This document shows positions 45,520 through 56,037 of a DNA stretch of 64,000 bases, one piece after another. Source of the stretch: Pradoshia eiseniae. Lineage in GTDB: Bacteria; Bacillota; Bacilli; Bacillales; Pradoshiaceae. Numbering within the stretch: the first letter of the stretch is position 1; the number at the start of each line of letters is the position of its first letter. Both the position numbers and the translations under genes were made by a program. Where the stretch lies: contig NZ_PKOZ01000001.1 of assembly GCF_002946355.1 (NCBI RefSeq), forward strand, positions 605,931-669,930, in the 5' to 3' direction. The notes beneath the pieces were generated by a model that worked only from the letters and a program-made list of their open reading frames with translations, did not search any database and had not been told where the DNA came from.

Positions 45520-46229
45520 AACAACAATCGAAAGAAGAACGAGTTCATCATGTATTTGAGAAGATATCAGACCAATATGATACGATGAATTCTGTGATCA
45601 GTTTTCAGCTTCATAAGAAATGGCGAGCAGATACAATGAAAAAGATGGCTGTCAAACAAGGAGATAAAGCCCTGGATGTCTGCTGCGGAACAGCCGATTG
45701 GACAATCGCGCTTGCAGAGGCGGTTGGTGAGGAAGGGAAAGTATGCGGTCTTGACTTCAGTAAGAATATGCTGAAGGTCGGTGCAGAAAAGGTCGAAAAA
45801 CAAGGCCTGACGAATGTTGAACTAATCCATGGAAATGCAATGGAGCTTCCTTATGGGGATAACAGCTTTGATTATGTCACGATTGGTTTCGGTCTGCGTA
45901 ATGTGCCGGACTATTTAACGGTGCTGAAGGAAATGAACAGGGTGCTTAAGCCTGGAGGTATGGCGGTATGTCTTGATACGTCTCAGCCGACAATGCCAGG
46001 ATACCGGCAGCTTTATTATTTTTATTTTAGGCGTATTATGCCGCTCATGGGAAGGGTGCTTGCCAAGAGCTATGAGGAGTACTCCTGGCTGCAGGAATCC
46101 GCATCAGATTTTCCAGGAGCGCCAGAGTTAAAGAAATTATTTGAGAAAGCCGGTTTCGTCAAGGTGAAATACAAGCCGTATTCAGGCGGTGCAGCTGCTT
46201 CTCATTTTGGTTATAAAAAATCTCAATGA
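45516..46229 (+). CDS. menG: Demethylmenaquinone methyltransferase
   Basis: A 237-residue SAM-dependent methyltransferase (MenG/UbiE) catalysing the last step of menaquinone synthesis. Motif I is [16 protein letters not shown] (about 51-66), followed by LDFSKNML and [14 protein letters not shown]; the UbiE signatures [16 protein letters not shown] and [13 protein letters not shown] are present. It overlaps hepS by an ATGA and precedes hepT, the conserved gerC order. Confidence 0.96.
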   Translation: MKQQSKEERVHHVFEKISDQYDTMNSVISFQLHKKWRADTMKKMAVKQGDKALDVCCGTADWTIALAEAVGEEGKVCGLDFSKNMLKVGAEKVEKQGLTNVELIHGNAMELPYGDNSFDYVTIGFGLRNVPDYLTVLKEMNRVLKPGGMAVCLDTSQPTMPGYRQLYYFYFRRIMPLMGRVLAKSYEEYSWLQESASDFPGAPELKKLFEKAGFVKVKYKPYSGGAAASHFGYKKSQ

Positions 46230-46264
46230 GGGATTTCGTACCTTGTTAAATGGGATGTGGAACG

Positions 46265-47227
46265 ATGAAATTACCAGTTTTATATAAAATATTCAAACAG
46301 GATATACAGCTGATAGAAAAGGAACTTAAATCATCCATACAAGCGAGATCGAGGCTCTTGCAGAATGCTTCCGTCCACACGTTGAAGGCTGGGGGAAAGC
46401 GCATCCGTCCTGTTTTTGTCTTGTTGACCGCTAAATTTGGCGATTATGATATCGAACGCATAAAATACCCTGCAGTCGCACTAGAGCTTATTCATTCTGC
46501 TTCTCTTGTCCATGATGATGTCATTGACCAGGCAGATCTTCGCCGCGGTTCCCCAACTGTCCGCTCTAAATGGGATAATAAAGTGGCAACTTATACTGGG
46601 GACTATATTTTTGCCCGGGCTCAAGAGCTGATGACGCAGATTGATAATCCCTTGGCTCATAAGGTGCTGGCAAAGACCATTCTCGAGGTCAGCATTGGAG
46701 AAATCGAGCAGATTAAGGATAAGTATAATTATGATCAGAATCTCCGTGACTATTTAACCCGAATTAAGCGGAAGACAGCCCTGCTCATCGCTGCCAGCTG
46801 CCAGCTAGGAGCCATAAGCGCGGGCGTCAGTGAAACGATTCACAAGAAATTATTCTTATATGGATACTATGTAGGCATGTCTTTTCAAATCATTGATGAT
46901 GTGCTTGATTTTACAGCAACAGAAAAAGAGCTTGGCAAACCAGCTGGAAGTGATCTTTGGCAGGGGAATATCACACTGCCTGTTCTTTATGCACTTAGGG
47001 AGCCGATTTTGGCGGAAGAAATCCGGAAGGTTCATGCAGATATGAGCCATGAAGAACTGAGGCCGATTTTGGAGAAAATCAAAAAATCAGGTGCTATCGA
47101 AAAATCCATGGAAGTCAGCAATCGCTATTTAAACAAAGCGTTTGCCATATTGAAGGAGCTGCCGGATACGAAGAATACTCGTTATCTATATGATATCGCT
47201 GAATTTATCGGTAAACGGAATTATTAA
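46265..47227 (+). CDS. hepT: Heptaprenyl diphosphate synthase component II
   Basis: A 320-residue trans-prenyltransferase, the catalytic subunit of heptaprenyl diphosphate synthase. The first Asp-rich motif is [12 protein letters not shown] (about 83-94) and the second DDVLD (about 212-216), with GGKRIRP near the start for allylic substrate binding. ATG 46265 follows GATGTGGAACG; the ATG at 46250 lies five codons upstream with poorer support. Together with MenG this supplies menaquinone-7 to the respiratory chain that includes QcrABC. Confidence 0.96.
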   Translation: MKLPVLYKIFKQDIQLIEKELKSSIQARSRLLQNASVHTLKAGGKRIRPVFVLLTAKFGDYDIERIKYPAVALELIHSASLVHDDVIDQADLRRGSPTVRSKWDNKVATYTGDYIFARAQELMTQIDNPLAHKVLAKTILEVSIGEIEQIKDKYNYDQNLRDYLTRIKRKTALLIAASCQLGAISAGVSETIHKKLFLYGYYVGMSFQIIDDVLDFTATEKELGKPAGSDLWQGNITLPVLYALREPILAEEIRKVHADMSHEELRPILEKIKKSGAIEKSMEVSNRYLNKAFAILKELPDTKNTRYLYDIAEFIGKRNY

Positions 47228-47319
47228 GCGTTTTCAAATTATTTGCTAAACATCATTTAAAATGGTATATTTTTCTGGTCATACGAAAACTAAAAAGATG
47301 CATAAACAGAGGTGTAATG

Positions 47320-47766
47320 ATGGAAAAAACATTTTTAATGGTTAAACCAGATGGCGTTCAACGTAATTTAATCGGGGAAATTGTAAGCCGTTTCGAGAAA
47401 AAAGGCTTCCAGCTAATTGGAGCAAAATTAATGATCATTCCTGCAGAAGTTGCAGAAAAGCATTATGCTGAGCATAAAGAACGCCCATTCTTTGGAGAAT
47501 TAGTAGATTTCATCACATCAGGACCTGTATTTGCGATGGCATGGCAAGGTGAAAGTGTGATTGCGACAGCTCGTCAAATGATGGGTTCCACTAATCCGAA
47601 GGATGCAGCTCCAGGAACCATTCGCGGTGATTTCGGCGTAACAGTTGGCAAGAATATCATCCATGGCTCTGATTCTCCTGAAAGTGCAGAAAGAGAGCTT
47701 GGCATCTTCTTTAAAGAAGAGGAACTATCTGAATACAGCAAGCTTGTGAATGAGTGGATTTATTAA
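47320..47766 (+). CDS. ndk: Nucleoside diphosphate kinase
   Basis: A 148-residue NDK that balances nucleoside triphosphate pools through a phospho-His intermediate. It begins [20 protein letters not shown]; the active His is in [15 protein letters not shown] (about 115). ATG 47320 follows AGAGGTG; the ATG one codon upstream is too close. In B. subtilis cheR follows ndk; it is missing here. Confidence 0.98.
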   Translation: MEKTFLMVKPDGVQRNLIGEIVSRFEKKGFQLIGAKLMIIPAEVAEKHYAEHKERPFFGELVDFITSGPVFAMAWQGESVIATARQMMGSTNPKDAAPGTIRGDFGVTVGKNIIHGSDSPESAERELGIFFKEEELSEYSKLVNEWIY

Positions 47767-47778
47767 ACAGCATTCGAA

Positions 47779-47814
47779 AAACAGTTGCATGAAGAAAATG
47801 CAGCTGTTTTTTTA
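47779..47814 (+). terminator. Terminator after ndk
   Basis: A 12-bp stem (AAACAGTTGCAT with ATGCAGCTGTTT, one G-T pair) is followed by TTTTTA. Confidence 0.9.
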
Positions 47815-47968
47815 TGCAATCATAAGTTGTCAGAAAAATACATTTTTTTATGAGTAGAGTTTCTATTTTGTTCTGATGTACAATAGGTAAACAAGTAAAT
47901 TTAGCAAAAGAAGCTTTATTATGATATATTTGTACATAATTGCTTTAAAGTGATGAAGGAGGAGCCAG

Positions 47969-49141
47969 ATGAGATACTTAACAGCGGGGGAATCCCATGG
48001 TCCCCAATTAACGACCATTATCGAGGGGCTGCCAAGCGGTATGCCAATAGCCGAGGAGGATATCAATAAACATTTAGCAAGGCGGCAAAAAGGCTACGGC
48101 AGGGGCAGAAGGATGCAAATAGAGAAAGATACCGCTGAGATTACATCGGGTGTAAGACATGGTAAGACATTGGGGTCTCCTGTAGCCATAAACGTGAAGA
48201 ACCGGGATTGGACTCATTGGACACATGTCATGGGTATCGAGCCGATTGATGAGAAGGATGAAGAAGAAATCAAGCGTAAAATCACCAGACCAAGACCAGG
48301 CCATGCAGATTTGAACGGCGGCATCAAGTATGGGCACAGAGATCTGCGCAATGTGCTTGAACGATCATCTGCCCGGGAGACGACAGTCAGGGTTGCTGCA
48401 GGTGCAGTTGCCACAAAGCTTTTGCAGCTTCTAGGCATTGAACTCGTATCCCATGTGGTGGAGATTGGCGGTATTAAGGCAAAAAGCACAGAGATGACAG
48501 ATATTCACGCGATAAGGGAAAAGGCAGAAGAGTCTCCTGTGCGCTGTCTTGATGAGGAAGCAGGTATTCAAATGATGGCTGCCATTGATGAAGCGAAGAA
48601 AAACGGGGATTCACTCGGCGGAGTGGTAGAAGTAATTGCCACAGGCATGCCAAGCGGAGTCGGGAGTTATGTGCATTATGACCGCAAGCTTGATGCCAAG
48701 ATCGCTGGAGCCGTGCTTAGCATCAATGCCTTTAAGGGTGTCGAATTTGGCATTGGTTTTGAAGCGGCACGTGTGCCAGGCAGCAAGGTTCACGATGAGA
48801 TTATCTGGGATGAAGAGGCAGGCTATAGCAGGAAGACGAACCGTCTAGGGGGATTTGAAGGCGGAATGACCACCGGAATGCCGATTGTCGTTCGCGGAGT
48901 AATGAAGCCAATCCCAACCCTGTATAAACCGCTCAATAGCGTGGATATTGAGACGAAGGAATCATTCGCTGCATCAATTGAACGCTCAGATGCATGCGCA
49001 GTGCCAGCTGCCGCGGTGGTGTGTGAGCATGCTGTTGCGTGGGAGCTTGCGAGCGCTATTATGGATCAATTCTATGCAGACCGCCTTGATACACTAATTG
49101 AAACGATTAATGAACAACGGAAATATGCGAGGGAATTTTGA
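47969..49141 (+). CDS. aroC: Chorismate synthase
   Basis: A 390-residue FMN-dependent enzyme (called AroF in B. subtilis) converting EPSP to chorismate. The family signatures are [14 protein letters not shown] (residues 7-20), GRGRRMQIE, and RSSARETT with the later [26 protein letters not shown] precedes the ATG. It overlaps the following aroB by one base (TGATG), indicating translational coupling and a single aro-his-tyr operon reading to aroA. No (G/U)AG-repeat TRAP site was noticed in its leader. Confidence 0.97.
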   Translation: MRYLTAGESHGPQLTTIIEGLPSGMPIAEEDINKHLARRQKGYGRGRRMQIEKDTAEITSGVRHGKTLGSPVAINVKNRDWTHWTHVMGIEPIDEKDEEEIKRKITRPRPGHADLNGGIKYGHRDLRNVLERSSARETTVRVAAGAVATKLLQLLGIELVSHVVEIGGIKAKSTEMTDIHAIREKAEESPVRCLDEEAGIQMMAAIDEAKKNGDSLGGVVEVIATGMPSGVGSYVHYDRKLDAKIAGAVLSINAFKGVEFGIGFEAARVPGSKVHDEIIWDEEAGYSRKTNRLGGFEGGMTTGMPIVVRGVMKPIPTLYKPLNSVDIETKESFAASIERSDACAVPAAAVVCEHAVAWELASAIMDQFYADRLDTLIETINEQRKYAREF

Positions 49142-50241
49142 TGGGCAGCTTTGAGATTCAGACAGCTTCAAAAATCTATCCCATTTTTATAGGGAGTGAA
49201 GCTTCGGAGAAATTACCTGGATTTTTGCAGGAAAAGTTTCCGAGGAGGAAGAAACTGTATTTAATTACGGATTCTCATGTATCTGCCTTGCATGCAGATT
49301 CACTAGCCGGTTTATTGAATCAATCCGGATACGATACGCTCGTTCATGTCGTTCCGTCCGGAGAGGCAGCGAAGTCGCTTGCATGCTATGAAGAATGCAT
49401 GACAAACGGATTTAGGCATCATATTGGCCGGGAGGGAATCATTCTCGCTCTAGGCGGCGGTGTAATAGGAGATTTAGCGGGATTTGTTGCGGCAACATAT
49501 ATGCGGGGAATTCCATTCATCCAGCTTCCGACAACCCTTCTGGCTCATGATAGTGCGGTTGGAGGGAAGGTAGGTATCAACCATTCCCTTGGCAAAAATC
49601 TGATAGGGGCTTTTTATCAGCCTGAAGCGGTTGTCTATGACATTTCCTATCTTCAAACGTTACCCGTGCGGGAGTGGAGGAGCGGCTTTGCGGAGCTGAT
49701 TAAGCACGCCTTTCTCTCCTCTGAAGCGTTTTATCATGAGCTGCGTAATGAAGTTAAGAGCATGGAGGATCTAAAGAATCATCCTAAGCTTGGCGAATGG
49801 ATTGAACAGGGGATTAAGGTGAAGGCTTCGATTGTCGCAGAGGATGAGCGGGAATCAGGCAAACGGGCTTTCCTTAATTTAGGACATACCCTCGCCCATG
49901 CCATGGAGGGGGCAGCTGGATATGGTGAGCTAACCCACGGGGAGGCTGTTGCATTTGGCCTGTTCTCTGATTTATATTTAAGCAGGAAATATACAGGGTT
50001 GGATATAGACTTGGACAGCCTGTATCAATGGCTCATTAACCTGGGCTATTTGACGGTTACAAACGATGTGCTTGATATAGACCGTCTAATCCCATATATG
50101 AAGCTTGATAAGAAGAATCAGGACGGCAAGATTGCAACCATCCTGCTAAAGAATTTCGGCGAGCCTATTCTGTCAACGTTTGACGAAGAGGAAATCCGTC
50201 AAGATTTCGCTGAATTCATTGGACATTATTTTGCAGTTTAA
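49141..50241 (+). CDS. aroB: 3-dehydroquinate synthase
   Basis: A 366-residue NAD- and metal-dependent enzyme forming 3-dehydroquinate from DAHP. The NAD-binding stretch LALGGGVIGDLAGFVAATYMR is near residues 101-121; zinc ligands fall in RSGFAELIKHAF and the HTLAHAMEG and THGEAVAFG segments. It starts at ATG 49141, overlapping the aroC stop codon. Part of the aromatic operon. Confidence 0.97.
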   Translation: MGSFEIQTASKIYPIFIGSEASEKLPGFLQEKFPRRKKLYLITDSHVSALHADSLAGLLNQSGYDTLVHVVPSGEAAKSLACYEECMTNGFRHHIGREGIILALGGGVIGDLAGFVAATYMRGIPFIQLPTTLLAHDSAVGGKVGINHSLGKNLIGAFYQPEAVVYDISYLQTLPVREWRSGFAELIKHAFLSSEAFYHELRNEVKSMEDLKNHPKLGEWIEQGIKVKASIVAEDERESGKRAFLNLGHTLAHAMEGAAGYGELTHGEAVAFGLFSDLYLSRKYTGLDIDLDSLYQWLINLGYLTVTNDVLDIDRLIPYMKLDKKNQDGKIATILLKNFGEPILSTFDEEEIRQDFAEFIGHYFAV

Positions 50242-50257
50242 GTTAGGAGAGAAGATT

Positions 50258-50623
50258 ATGTTAAGAGGCATAAGAGGGGCCATTACGGTATCGGCTAACC
50301 GCAAGGAAGAAATTGAAAGCCAAACTGAACGATTGATGCGAGAGATGATTAAACAAAATGATTTGGATAGCGAGACAATCGCTTCGGTTTTCATTTCTGT
50401 GACTGATGACCTTGACGCCGGATTTCCTGCTGCCTCAGTCCGGAAGATTGATGGGTTCACGTATGTACCTGTGATGTGTATGCGCGAAATTCCGGTGCCC
50501 GGCTCATTGCCGCTTGCGATTAGAATCATGATTCATGTAAATACCGATCGCAGCCAAAGGGAGATTAAGCATGTTTATTTGGAGGAGGCCGTTAAGCTAA
50601 GGCCTGATCTGCTGGATAACTAA
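50258..50623 (+). CDS. aroH: Monofunctional chorismate mutase AroH
   Basis: A 121-residue AroH-class chorismate mutase turning chorismate into prephenate. It begins MLRGIRGAITVSANRKEEI, with the active-site Arg in RGIRGA and later RIMIHVNT. It is the trimeric alpha/beta type of Bacillus, not the helical AroQ type. ATG 50258 follows TTAGGAGAG; an upstream open frame from 50180 is inside aroB and rejected. In B. subtilis trpEDCFBA follows; here hisC begins 23 bp later. Confidence 0.95.
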   Translation: MLRGIRGAITVSANRKEEIESQTERLMREMIKQNDLDSETIASVFISVTDDLDAGFPAASVRKIDGFTYVPVMCMREIPVPGSLPLAIRIMIHVNTDRSQREIKHVYLEEAVKLRPDLLDN

Positions 50624-50645
50624 GAATAAAGGGGGAGTTTTAGCG

Positions 50646-51752
50646 ATGAAGTGGAAGAAACATTTATATACTCTTAAGCCATACCAGCCTGGTAAACCGA
50701 TTGATGATGTGAAACGTGAATTCGGCCTGACGGAGATTATCAAATTAGCTTCAAATGAAAATCCATATGGCTATTCTCCAAAGGTTAAGAAGGTTCTCAA
50801 GGAAACAGATTGGCAGCTGGCTCTTTATCCTGATGGAGGTGCTGTGAACCTGCGGGAGGCTGTTTCTTCCTTTTGGGGAGTGGAAGGGAATCAATTAATC
50901 TTTGGAAACGGTTCTGATAATTTGATTCAAATGATTACGAAAGCGCTGCTTTCACCAGGAGTGAATACGGTCATGGCTACCGGAACCTTCAGTCAGTATA
51001 GCCACAATGCCATTTTGGAGCAGGCGGAGATTCGGGAAGTTCCTCATGTGAACGGCCGCCATGATCTAGACGGAATGCTTGCTCAGATTGATTCGAACAC
51101 AAGCGTTGTCTGGCTTTGCTCTCCGAATAATCCGACAGGTGAATATATTCGCGAGGCTGAGTTATTGCCATTCCTTGAGCAAGTACCTGAGGATGTTCTT
51201 GTTGTATTTGACGCTGCTTACTATGAATATGTGACCGCTGACGATTATCCTGCTTTGATTCCCTTGATTACTCGCTATAAAAATGTGATAATCCTGCATA
51301 CTTTTTCTAAAATCTATGGTATTGCGTCTCTTAGGGTCGGATATGGGATTGCGGATGAATCAATCATCCGTATGCTTGAGCCGGCAAGGGAGCCTTTTAA
51401 CGTCAATTCTGTTGCTCAAAGAGCTGCAATGGAGGCAATCTCAGACCAATCGTTTATCGATGAGTGCAGACAAAGAAACAGAGAAGGGCTGCAAGCATTC
51501 TATCAATTTTGTGAGAACAATCAATTATCCTATTATCCTTCACAAGGGAATTTCATCTTGATGGATACTGGCTATAAAGGGAATGAAGTTTTTCAATATT
51601 TACTTGAACGTGGTGTGATTGTCCGCTCTGGGGAAGCGCTTGGTTTTCCTACGTCAATCAGGGTGACAGTTGGTTCAGCAGCAGAGAATGCACTCGTTTT
51701 GAAGGAACTTGAAGGTTTCCTTCAGACCAAGAAGAGTGAAGCAGCAAAATAG
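50646..51752 (+). CDS. hisC: Histidinol-phosphate / aromatic aminotransferase
   Basis: A 368-residue class I/II PLP aminotransferase. PLP-binding Lys lies in HTFSKIYGIASLRVGYG (near residue 222), and LYPDGG, NPTGEYIREAEL and FDAAYYEY are the other cofactor residues. In B. subtilis this one enzyme serves histidine as well as phenylalanine and tyrosine synthesis, which explains its place between aroH and tyrA. AAAGGGGGAG precedes the ATG. Confidence 0.95.
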   Translation: MKWKKHLYTLKPYQPGKPIDDVKREFGLTEIIKLASNENPYGYSPKVKKVLKETDWQLALYPDGGAVNLREAVSSFWGVEGNQLIFGNGSDNLIQMITKALLSPGVNTVMATGTFSQYSHNAILEQAEIREVPHVNGRHDLDGMLAQIDSNTSVVWLCSPNNPTGEYIREAELLPFLEQVPEDVLVVFDAAYYEYVTADDYPALIPLITRYKNVIILHTFSKIYGIASLRVGYGIADESIIRMLEPAREPFNVNSVAQRAAMEAISDQSFIDECRQRNREGLQAFYQFCENNQLSYYPSQGNFILMDTGYKGNEVFQYLLERGVIVRSGEALGFPTSIRVTVGSAAENALVLKELEGFLQTKKSEAAK

Positions 51753-51775
51753 AAGAATGTAAGAGAGGTGCCTCC

Positions 51776-52879
51776 ATGCGCGGCAATGTATTGATTATTG
51801 GATTAGGACTGATTGGAGGCTCTATTGCACTAGGGATTAAGAAAGAGCATCCTGATGCAAGAATTTTTGGTTATGATACAGATAAGCAGCAAGCGATGCT
51901 CGCAAAGGCGCTAAAAATCATCGATGAACCGGTTGATGACTATCCGGAAACGGCGAAAGCCAGCGATTTGATTGTCATATGTACGCCTGTGAATGCAACC
52001 GTACAAGTCATAGAAACGCTCTCCAGACAGCCGTTAAAGGAGACTGTTATTCTGACGGATGCAGGTAGCACAAAGAAAAAGGTATTGGATGCGGCCGAAC
52101 GCCATTTTGGTGCTCGGCATGTCTTCGTTGGAGGGCATCCGATGGCCGGCTCCCATAAGAGCGGAGTGGCTGCGGCAAAGGAGCATTTATTCGAGAACGC
52201 CTTCTATATGCTCACTCCGTCCAGATTTGCTGGAGTGAAGGAGATTGGCCAGTTAAAGATGTGGCTGAAAGGAACAAAGGCAAAATTTCTTGAGGTTAGT
52301 GCCGAGGAGCATGATTATCTTACTGGGGTTATCAGCCATATGCCTCATATCATGGCAGCTTCCATGGTTAACCTTGCCGAAAGTGCTGAGCATAAGCACG
52401 AGATTATCGCTCGTCTTGCAGCAGGAGGGTTTAGGGATACGACACGAATTGCCTCCTCTAGCCCGGAGATGTGGAAAGACATCCTTCTTCATAATGATCA
52501 GATTTTGATTCCCCTGCTGGATTCATGGATTAGGGAGATGGAAGAGGTTAAGGAGTGGATGATCAACAAGGATAGCAGGAGAATCTATGATTTCTTCTCC
52601 GGCGCCAAGCGTTTTAGAGATGCCCTTCCAGTACACGAGAAAGGGGCTATACCTTCATCTTACGATCTTTATGTGGATGTTCCTGATTATCCGGGTGTTA
52701 TTTCAGAAATCACCGGGTATCTTGCTGAATCGAGCATTAGCATAACGAATATTCGTATTCTTGAGACACGGGAGGAGATTTACGGCGTGCTTGCGATATC
52801 CTTCCAAAGTAACAAAGATAGGGCTCTTGCAGTCGAATGTCTGCAGCTTAAAACTACATACGATACGTATTTTGATTAA
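51776..52879 (+). CDS. tyrA: Prephenate dehydrogenase with ACT domain
   Basis: A 367-residue TyrA converting prephenate to 4-hydroxyphenylpyruvate. The NAD motif GLGLIGGSIALGIK lies at residues 9-22; the catalytic His region is GGHPMAGSHKSGV (about 121-133) with SHMPH later. A C-terminal ACT domain (about 295-367) probably binds tyrosine for feedback control. GAGAGGTGCC precedes the ATG. It lies between hisC and aroA, as in B. subtilis. Confidence 0.96.
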   Translation: MRGNVLIIGLGLIGGSIALGIKKEHPDARIFGYDTDKQQAMLAKALKIIDEPVDDYPETAKASDLIVICTPVNATVQVIETLSRQPLKETVILTDAGSTKKKVLDAAERHFGARHVFVGGHPMAGSHKSGVAAAKEHLFENAFYMLTPSRFAGVKEIGQLKMWLKGTKAKFLEVSAEEHDYLTGVISHMPHIMAASMVNLAESAEHKHEIIARLAAGGFRDTTRIASSSPEMWKDILLHNDQILIPLLDSWIREMEEVKEWMINKDSRRIYDFFSGAKRFRDALPVHEKGAIPSSYDLYVDVPDYPGVISEITGYLAESSISITNIRILETREEIYGVLAISFQSNKDRALAVECLQLKTTYDTYFD

Positions 52880-52897
52880 ACCGTCAGGAGGAATTAC

Positions 52898-54187
52898 ATG
52901 GTTAAAAGATTGGAGTTTACACATCCGTCATTAAAAGGCAAGCTGGAGGTCCCGGGTGATAAATCAATCTCTCATAGGGCCGTTATGTTTGGGTCTGTTG
53001 CAGAAGGCGAAACGACAATCAGCCATTTCTTGGAGGGGGAAGATTGTCTAAGCACCATTGATTGCTTCCGTAAGCTTGGGGTAAACATTGAACAAAATGG
53101 AACCGATGTGAAGGTATTTGGAAAGGGATTTACCGGGCTTAGCGCTCCGAGTGAGGTCCTTGACGTGGGTAATTCAGGCACATCTATTAGACTTCTGCTC
53201 GGTTTATTGGCTGGAGTGCCTTTTGATCTAACTTTCACAGGGGATGAATCTATCGCCAAAAGACCTATGAAACGGGTAGTTGCTCCCCTTCGTCAAATGG
53301 GAGCACAAATTAACGGCCGGGATGACGGAAATCTTATCCCGCTGACAGTAAAAGGATCAGCTCTCACAGGAATAGAATATGAACTGCCTGTTGCGAGCGC
53401 ACAGGTGAAATCAGCGATATTGCTTGCGGGTCTTCAGGCAGACGGCGAGACGACAGTCATCGAAAAGGAGCGGACGCGAGACCATACTGAGAAGATGATT
53501 CAATCGTTCGGGGGCCATATTTCTGTTGATGGGCTGCGCATTACGGTGAGAGGCGGCCAATCCTTTAAAGGGGGGCATATCACCGTTCCGGGAGATATTT
53601 CGTCAGCTGCCTTTTGGCTTGCGGCTGGAGCCATTGTACCTGGCAGCGAGATTACGATTGAGAATGTTGGTCTAAACCCAACACGTACTGGCATTATTGA
53701 TGTCTTGCGGGAAATGGGGGCAGATATGGATGTTTTTGTCGATGAGAAGGCAGGTTTGGGAGAGGAAGTTGGGACCATCACCATCCGTTATTCCAAACTG
53801 CGAGGGACAATAATCGGAGGAGATATCATTCCAAGGTTAATAGATGAAATCCCCATTATTGCCCTAATGGCCACACAGGCAAAAGGTCAGACAATCATCA
53901 AGAATGCCGAGGAATTAAAAGTAAAGGAAACAAATCGGATTGACGCCATTGCTACACAGCTCGGCCGGCTAGGAGCCATGATTACCCCGACGGACGATGG
54001 ATTGATTATTGAGGGGGAACAATCCCTGCACGGCGGAAAGGTAGACAGTCTCACTGACCATAGGATTGGCATGACGCTGAGTATTGCCTCCTTATTATCG
54101 GACGGTCCTGTGGAGCTTGAGAACGAGAGCGCAATCTCCGTCTCATATCCAAGCTTTTTTGATGACCTGGAAAGGTTAATAAACTAA
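52898..54187 (+). CDS. aroA: EPSP synthase (3-phosphoshikimate 1-carboxyvinyltransferase)
   Basis: A 429-residue enzyme (AroE in B. subtilis) forming EPSP from shikimate 3-phosphate and PEP. The signatures [18 protein letters not shown] (residues 19-36), [19 protein letters not shown] (about 86-104) and [15 protein letters not shown] are intact. The pattern [10 protein letters not shown] with Ala-poor core is closer to the class II (Gram-positive) type. It ends the aromatic operon and is followed by a terminator. Confidence 0.97.
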   Translation: MVKRLEFTHPSLKGKLEVPGDKSISHRAVMFGSVAEGETTISHFLEGEDCLSTIDCFRKLGVNIEQNGTDVKVFGKGFTGLSAPSEVLDVGNSGTSIRLLLGLLAGVPFDLTFTGDESIAKRPMKRVVAPLRQMGAQINGRDDGNLIPLTVKGSALTGIEYELPVASAQVKSAILLAGLQADGETTVIEKERTRDHTEKMIQSFGGHISVDGLRITVRGGQSFKGGHITVPGDISSAAFWLAAGAIVPGSEITIENVGLNPTRTGIIDVLREMGADMDVFVDEKAGLGEEVGTITIRYSKLRGTIIGGDIIPRLIDEIPIIALMATQAKGQTIIKNAEELKVKETNRIDAIATQLGRLGAMITPTDDGLIIEGEQSLHGGKVDSLTDHRIGMTLSIASLLSDGPVELENESAISVSYPSFFDDLERLIN

Positions 54188-54196
54188 CATGTTTAA

Positions 54197-54233
54197 GGGC
54201 ATTCAGATTCTAGTGAAGCTGGATGCCTTTTTG
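54197..54233 (+). terminator. Terminator after aroA
   Basis: Stem GGCATTCAG/CTGGATGCC (one G-T pair) with a 12-nt loop is followed by TTTTTG. Confidence 0.8.
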
Positions 54234-54344
54234 TATGCAGAGATAGGTGAATTTAATAGACTAGAGAGCATCTATGACGTATTCTCGTAACTTTCTTAAC
54301 CATTTTAACGGTCATGGTGCTAAATCGAAGGAAAGGAACATAGC

Positions 54345-54666
54345 ATGTCTTTAAGAGAATATCAATGTGGGGAAGTTAATGGACTTTACTATCGAATAAA
54401 TATTTGGTAGGGTGGTGAATGTCGCAGGGTATACTAGACGGGCTCTAGATGAAATTAAATCTATTCTAGGTATCGAAAATTGGCTATACTGTATATACAG
54501 GAAGTGATTATTTTCATGCATATCATCCACTAAATCTTCCTCTGCAGCTATTCATTTGATTTTTACCACAGGAAAACACGATGTCTACATAGAATACATT
54601 CATAAGCAGGTTCCTTTGGGAGCGTTTCCAGACATGGACAAGTTAATGTTTGTAGCGCGATGCTGA
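54345..54666 (+). pseudogene. Frameshifted remnant of an unidentified gene
   Basis: The gap between aroA and ypiA contains a decayed coding sequence. ATG 54345, after GAAGGAAAGGAAC, opens a 21-codon frame (SLREYQCGEVNGLYYRINIW, stop at 54408). Reading resumes in the next frame (54421-54507, VAGYTRRALDEIKSILGIEN), then a third (from 54482, GYTVYTGSDYFHAYHPLNLP), then again the second (54550-54666, HLIFTTGKHDVYIEYIHKQV). Joined, the pieces look like one protein of about 100 residues. I recognise no family. Confidence 0.55.
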
Positions 54667-54755
54667 ATTTACGGCTGGAATAAACGCCGTATCACTGCTT
54701 ACAGTTGGTCCAAATTAACCGTTCGAAATGAGCATTTGGAAAGGAATATAGGGAA

Positions 54756-56009
54756 ATGAATATTGAAACAATCAGAAAAAAACTTTTGCAAGGTGAATGG
54801 GAAGAAGCAAAAACACATATAAATTTAATTAAGGAATCTCAAAACGATGAGGATATTTTTACATTGGCAGAAGAACTAGCTTCTTTAGGTTTTATGGAAG
54901 AGGCAAAGGAATTGTTTGAGGAGCTTGAGAAACGGTATCCGGAGGAAGGAGAGGTTCTTTTCTCACTGGCAGAAGTCTCAGCAGAACTGGGCAATGAAGA
55001 GGAAGCGCTATTGTATTTGGAGAAAATTGAAAACGATGACCCAATGTATCCAGGGGCATTGCTGCTGCTTGGCGACCTTTATCAGGCAATGGGAATGGAA
55101 GAAGTGAGCGTTCGAAAGCTGCTGGAAGCTAATGTTATCCTGCCTGATGAGCCGATTGTGAAATTTGCCTTGGCAGAACTTTATTATCAACAAGGAAATT
55201 TCCGTGAAGCCGTAGAATTATATACTTATATTTCTCAAAATGATTCAAGCATTAATGGCATTTCCATTAATAAGCGTTTGGCTTTATCACTCGTATCTCT
55301 TGGTGAATTTGAAGAATCACTGCCATATTTTAATAAGGCAGAACGAGAGGACAATGACAATGATGTAAACTTGCTGTTCGAATATGGGTTTGCCGCATTT
55401 CATGCCGGTGAATATGTCACGGCTATTGCCAAGTTCAGTGATTTGAAGGAAATGGACCCGGCTTATCATTCCTTGTATATGTATTTAGCAATGGCCTATG
55501 AGGAGAATAAAGATCTTCAGATGGCGATTGAAGTGGCTGAAGAGGGAATGAAAGAAGACCCGTTCAATAAAGAAATATTCCTTTATGGAGCAGAATTGGC
55601 ATCCAAGAAAGGAGATTCTCCAAAAGCGATTAAGTGGCTTTCAGAGGCCATAGCGATCGATCCTGGTTATTTGGAGGCAATCTTGACACTGGGCAAATTA
55701 TACCTGCATGAGGAACAATATTCAGAGGTTATTGATTTAGTCTCATCTGTGCGTGAAATGGGAGAAGAGGATCCTCAATTTGATTGGTTAATGGCAACGG
55801 CCTATTCAGAGCTAGAGGAATATGAGCAAGCCCTCTCGTCCTATCGTGAAGCTTATCAGCATTTCATGGAGAATAAGGAATTCTTGCACGAATATGGTTA
55901 CTTCTTGCTTGAAGACAGTAAATTTGAGGAAGCTCGATCCATCTTTGAGAAGCTATTGAAGGATGATCCAAGTAATGATGAGTATCTGGATATTTTAGAA
56001 AGAATTTAA
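54756..56009 (+). CDS. ypiA: Tetratricopeptide-repeat protein YpiA
   Basis: A 417-residue protein built almost entirely of about ten TPR units; [21 protein letters not shown] and [20 protein letters not shown] type segments show the repeat. It is strongly acidic and lacks signal or membrane segments. TPR proteins hold protein partners; the partner of YpiA is not established. GGAAAGGAATATAGG precedes the ATG. The size and position (after aroA, before ypiB) match B. subtilis YpiA. Confidence 0.93.
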   Translation: MNIETIRKKLLQGEWEEAKTHINLIKESQNDEDIFTLAEELASLGFMEEAKELFEELEKRYPEEGEVLFSLAEVSAELGNEEEALLYLEKIENDDPMYPGALLLLGDLYQAMGMEEVSVRKLLEANVILPDEPIVKFALAELYYQQGNFREAVELYTYISQNDSSINGISINKRLALSLVSLGEFEESLPYFNKAEREDNDNDVNLLFEYGFAAFHAGEYVTAIAKFSDLKEMDPAYHSLYMYLAMAYEENKDLQMAIEVAEEGMKEDPFNKEIFLYGAELASKKGDSPKAIKWLSEAIAIDPGYLEAILTLGKLYLHEEQYSEVIDLVSSVREMGEEDPQFDWLMATAYSELEEYEQALSSYREAYQHFMENKEFLHEYGYFLLEDSKFEEARSIFEKLLKDDPSNDEYLDILERI

Positions 56010-56037
56010 ATTATATGCGCAGAGGAGGGCTCCACCA

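Noticed and set aside
47820-47968. TRAP-binding (G/U)AG repeats in the aroC leader
   Set aside because: A few isolated GAG or TAG triplets occur but no regular series with 2-3 nt spacing.
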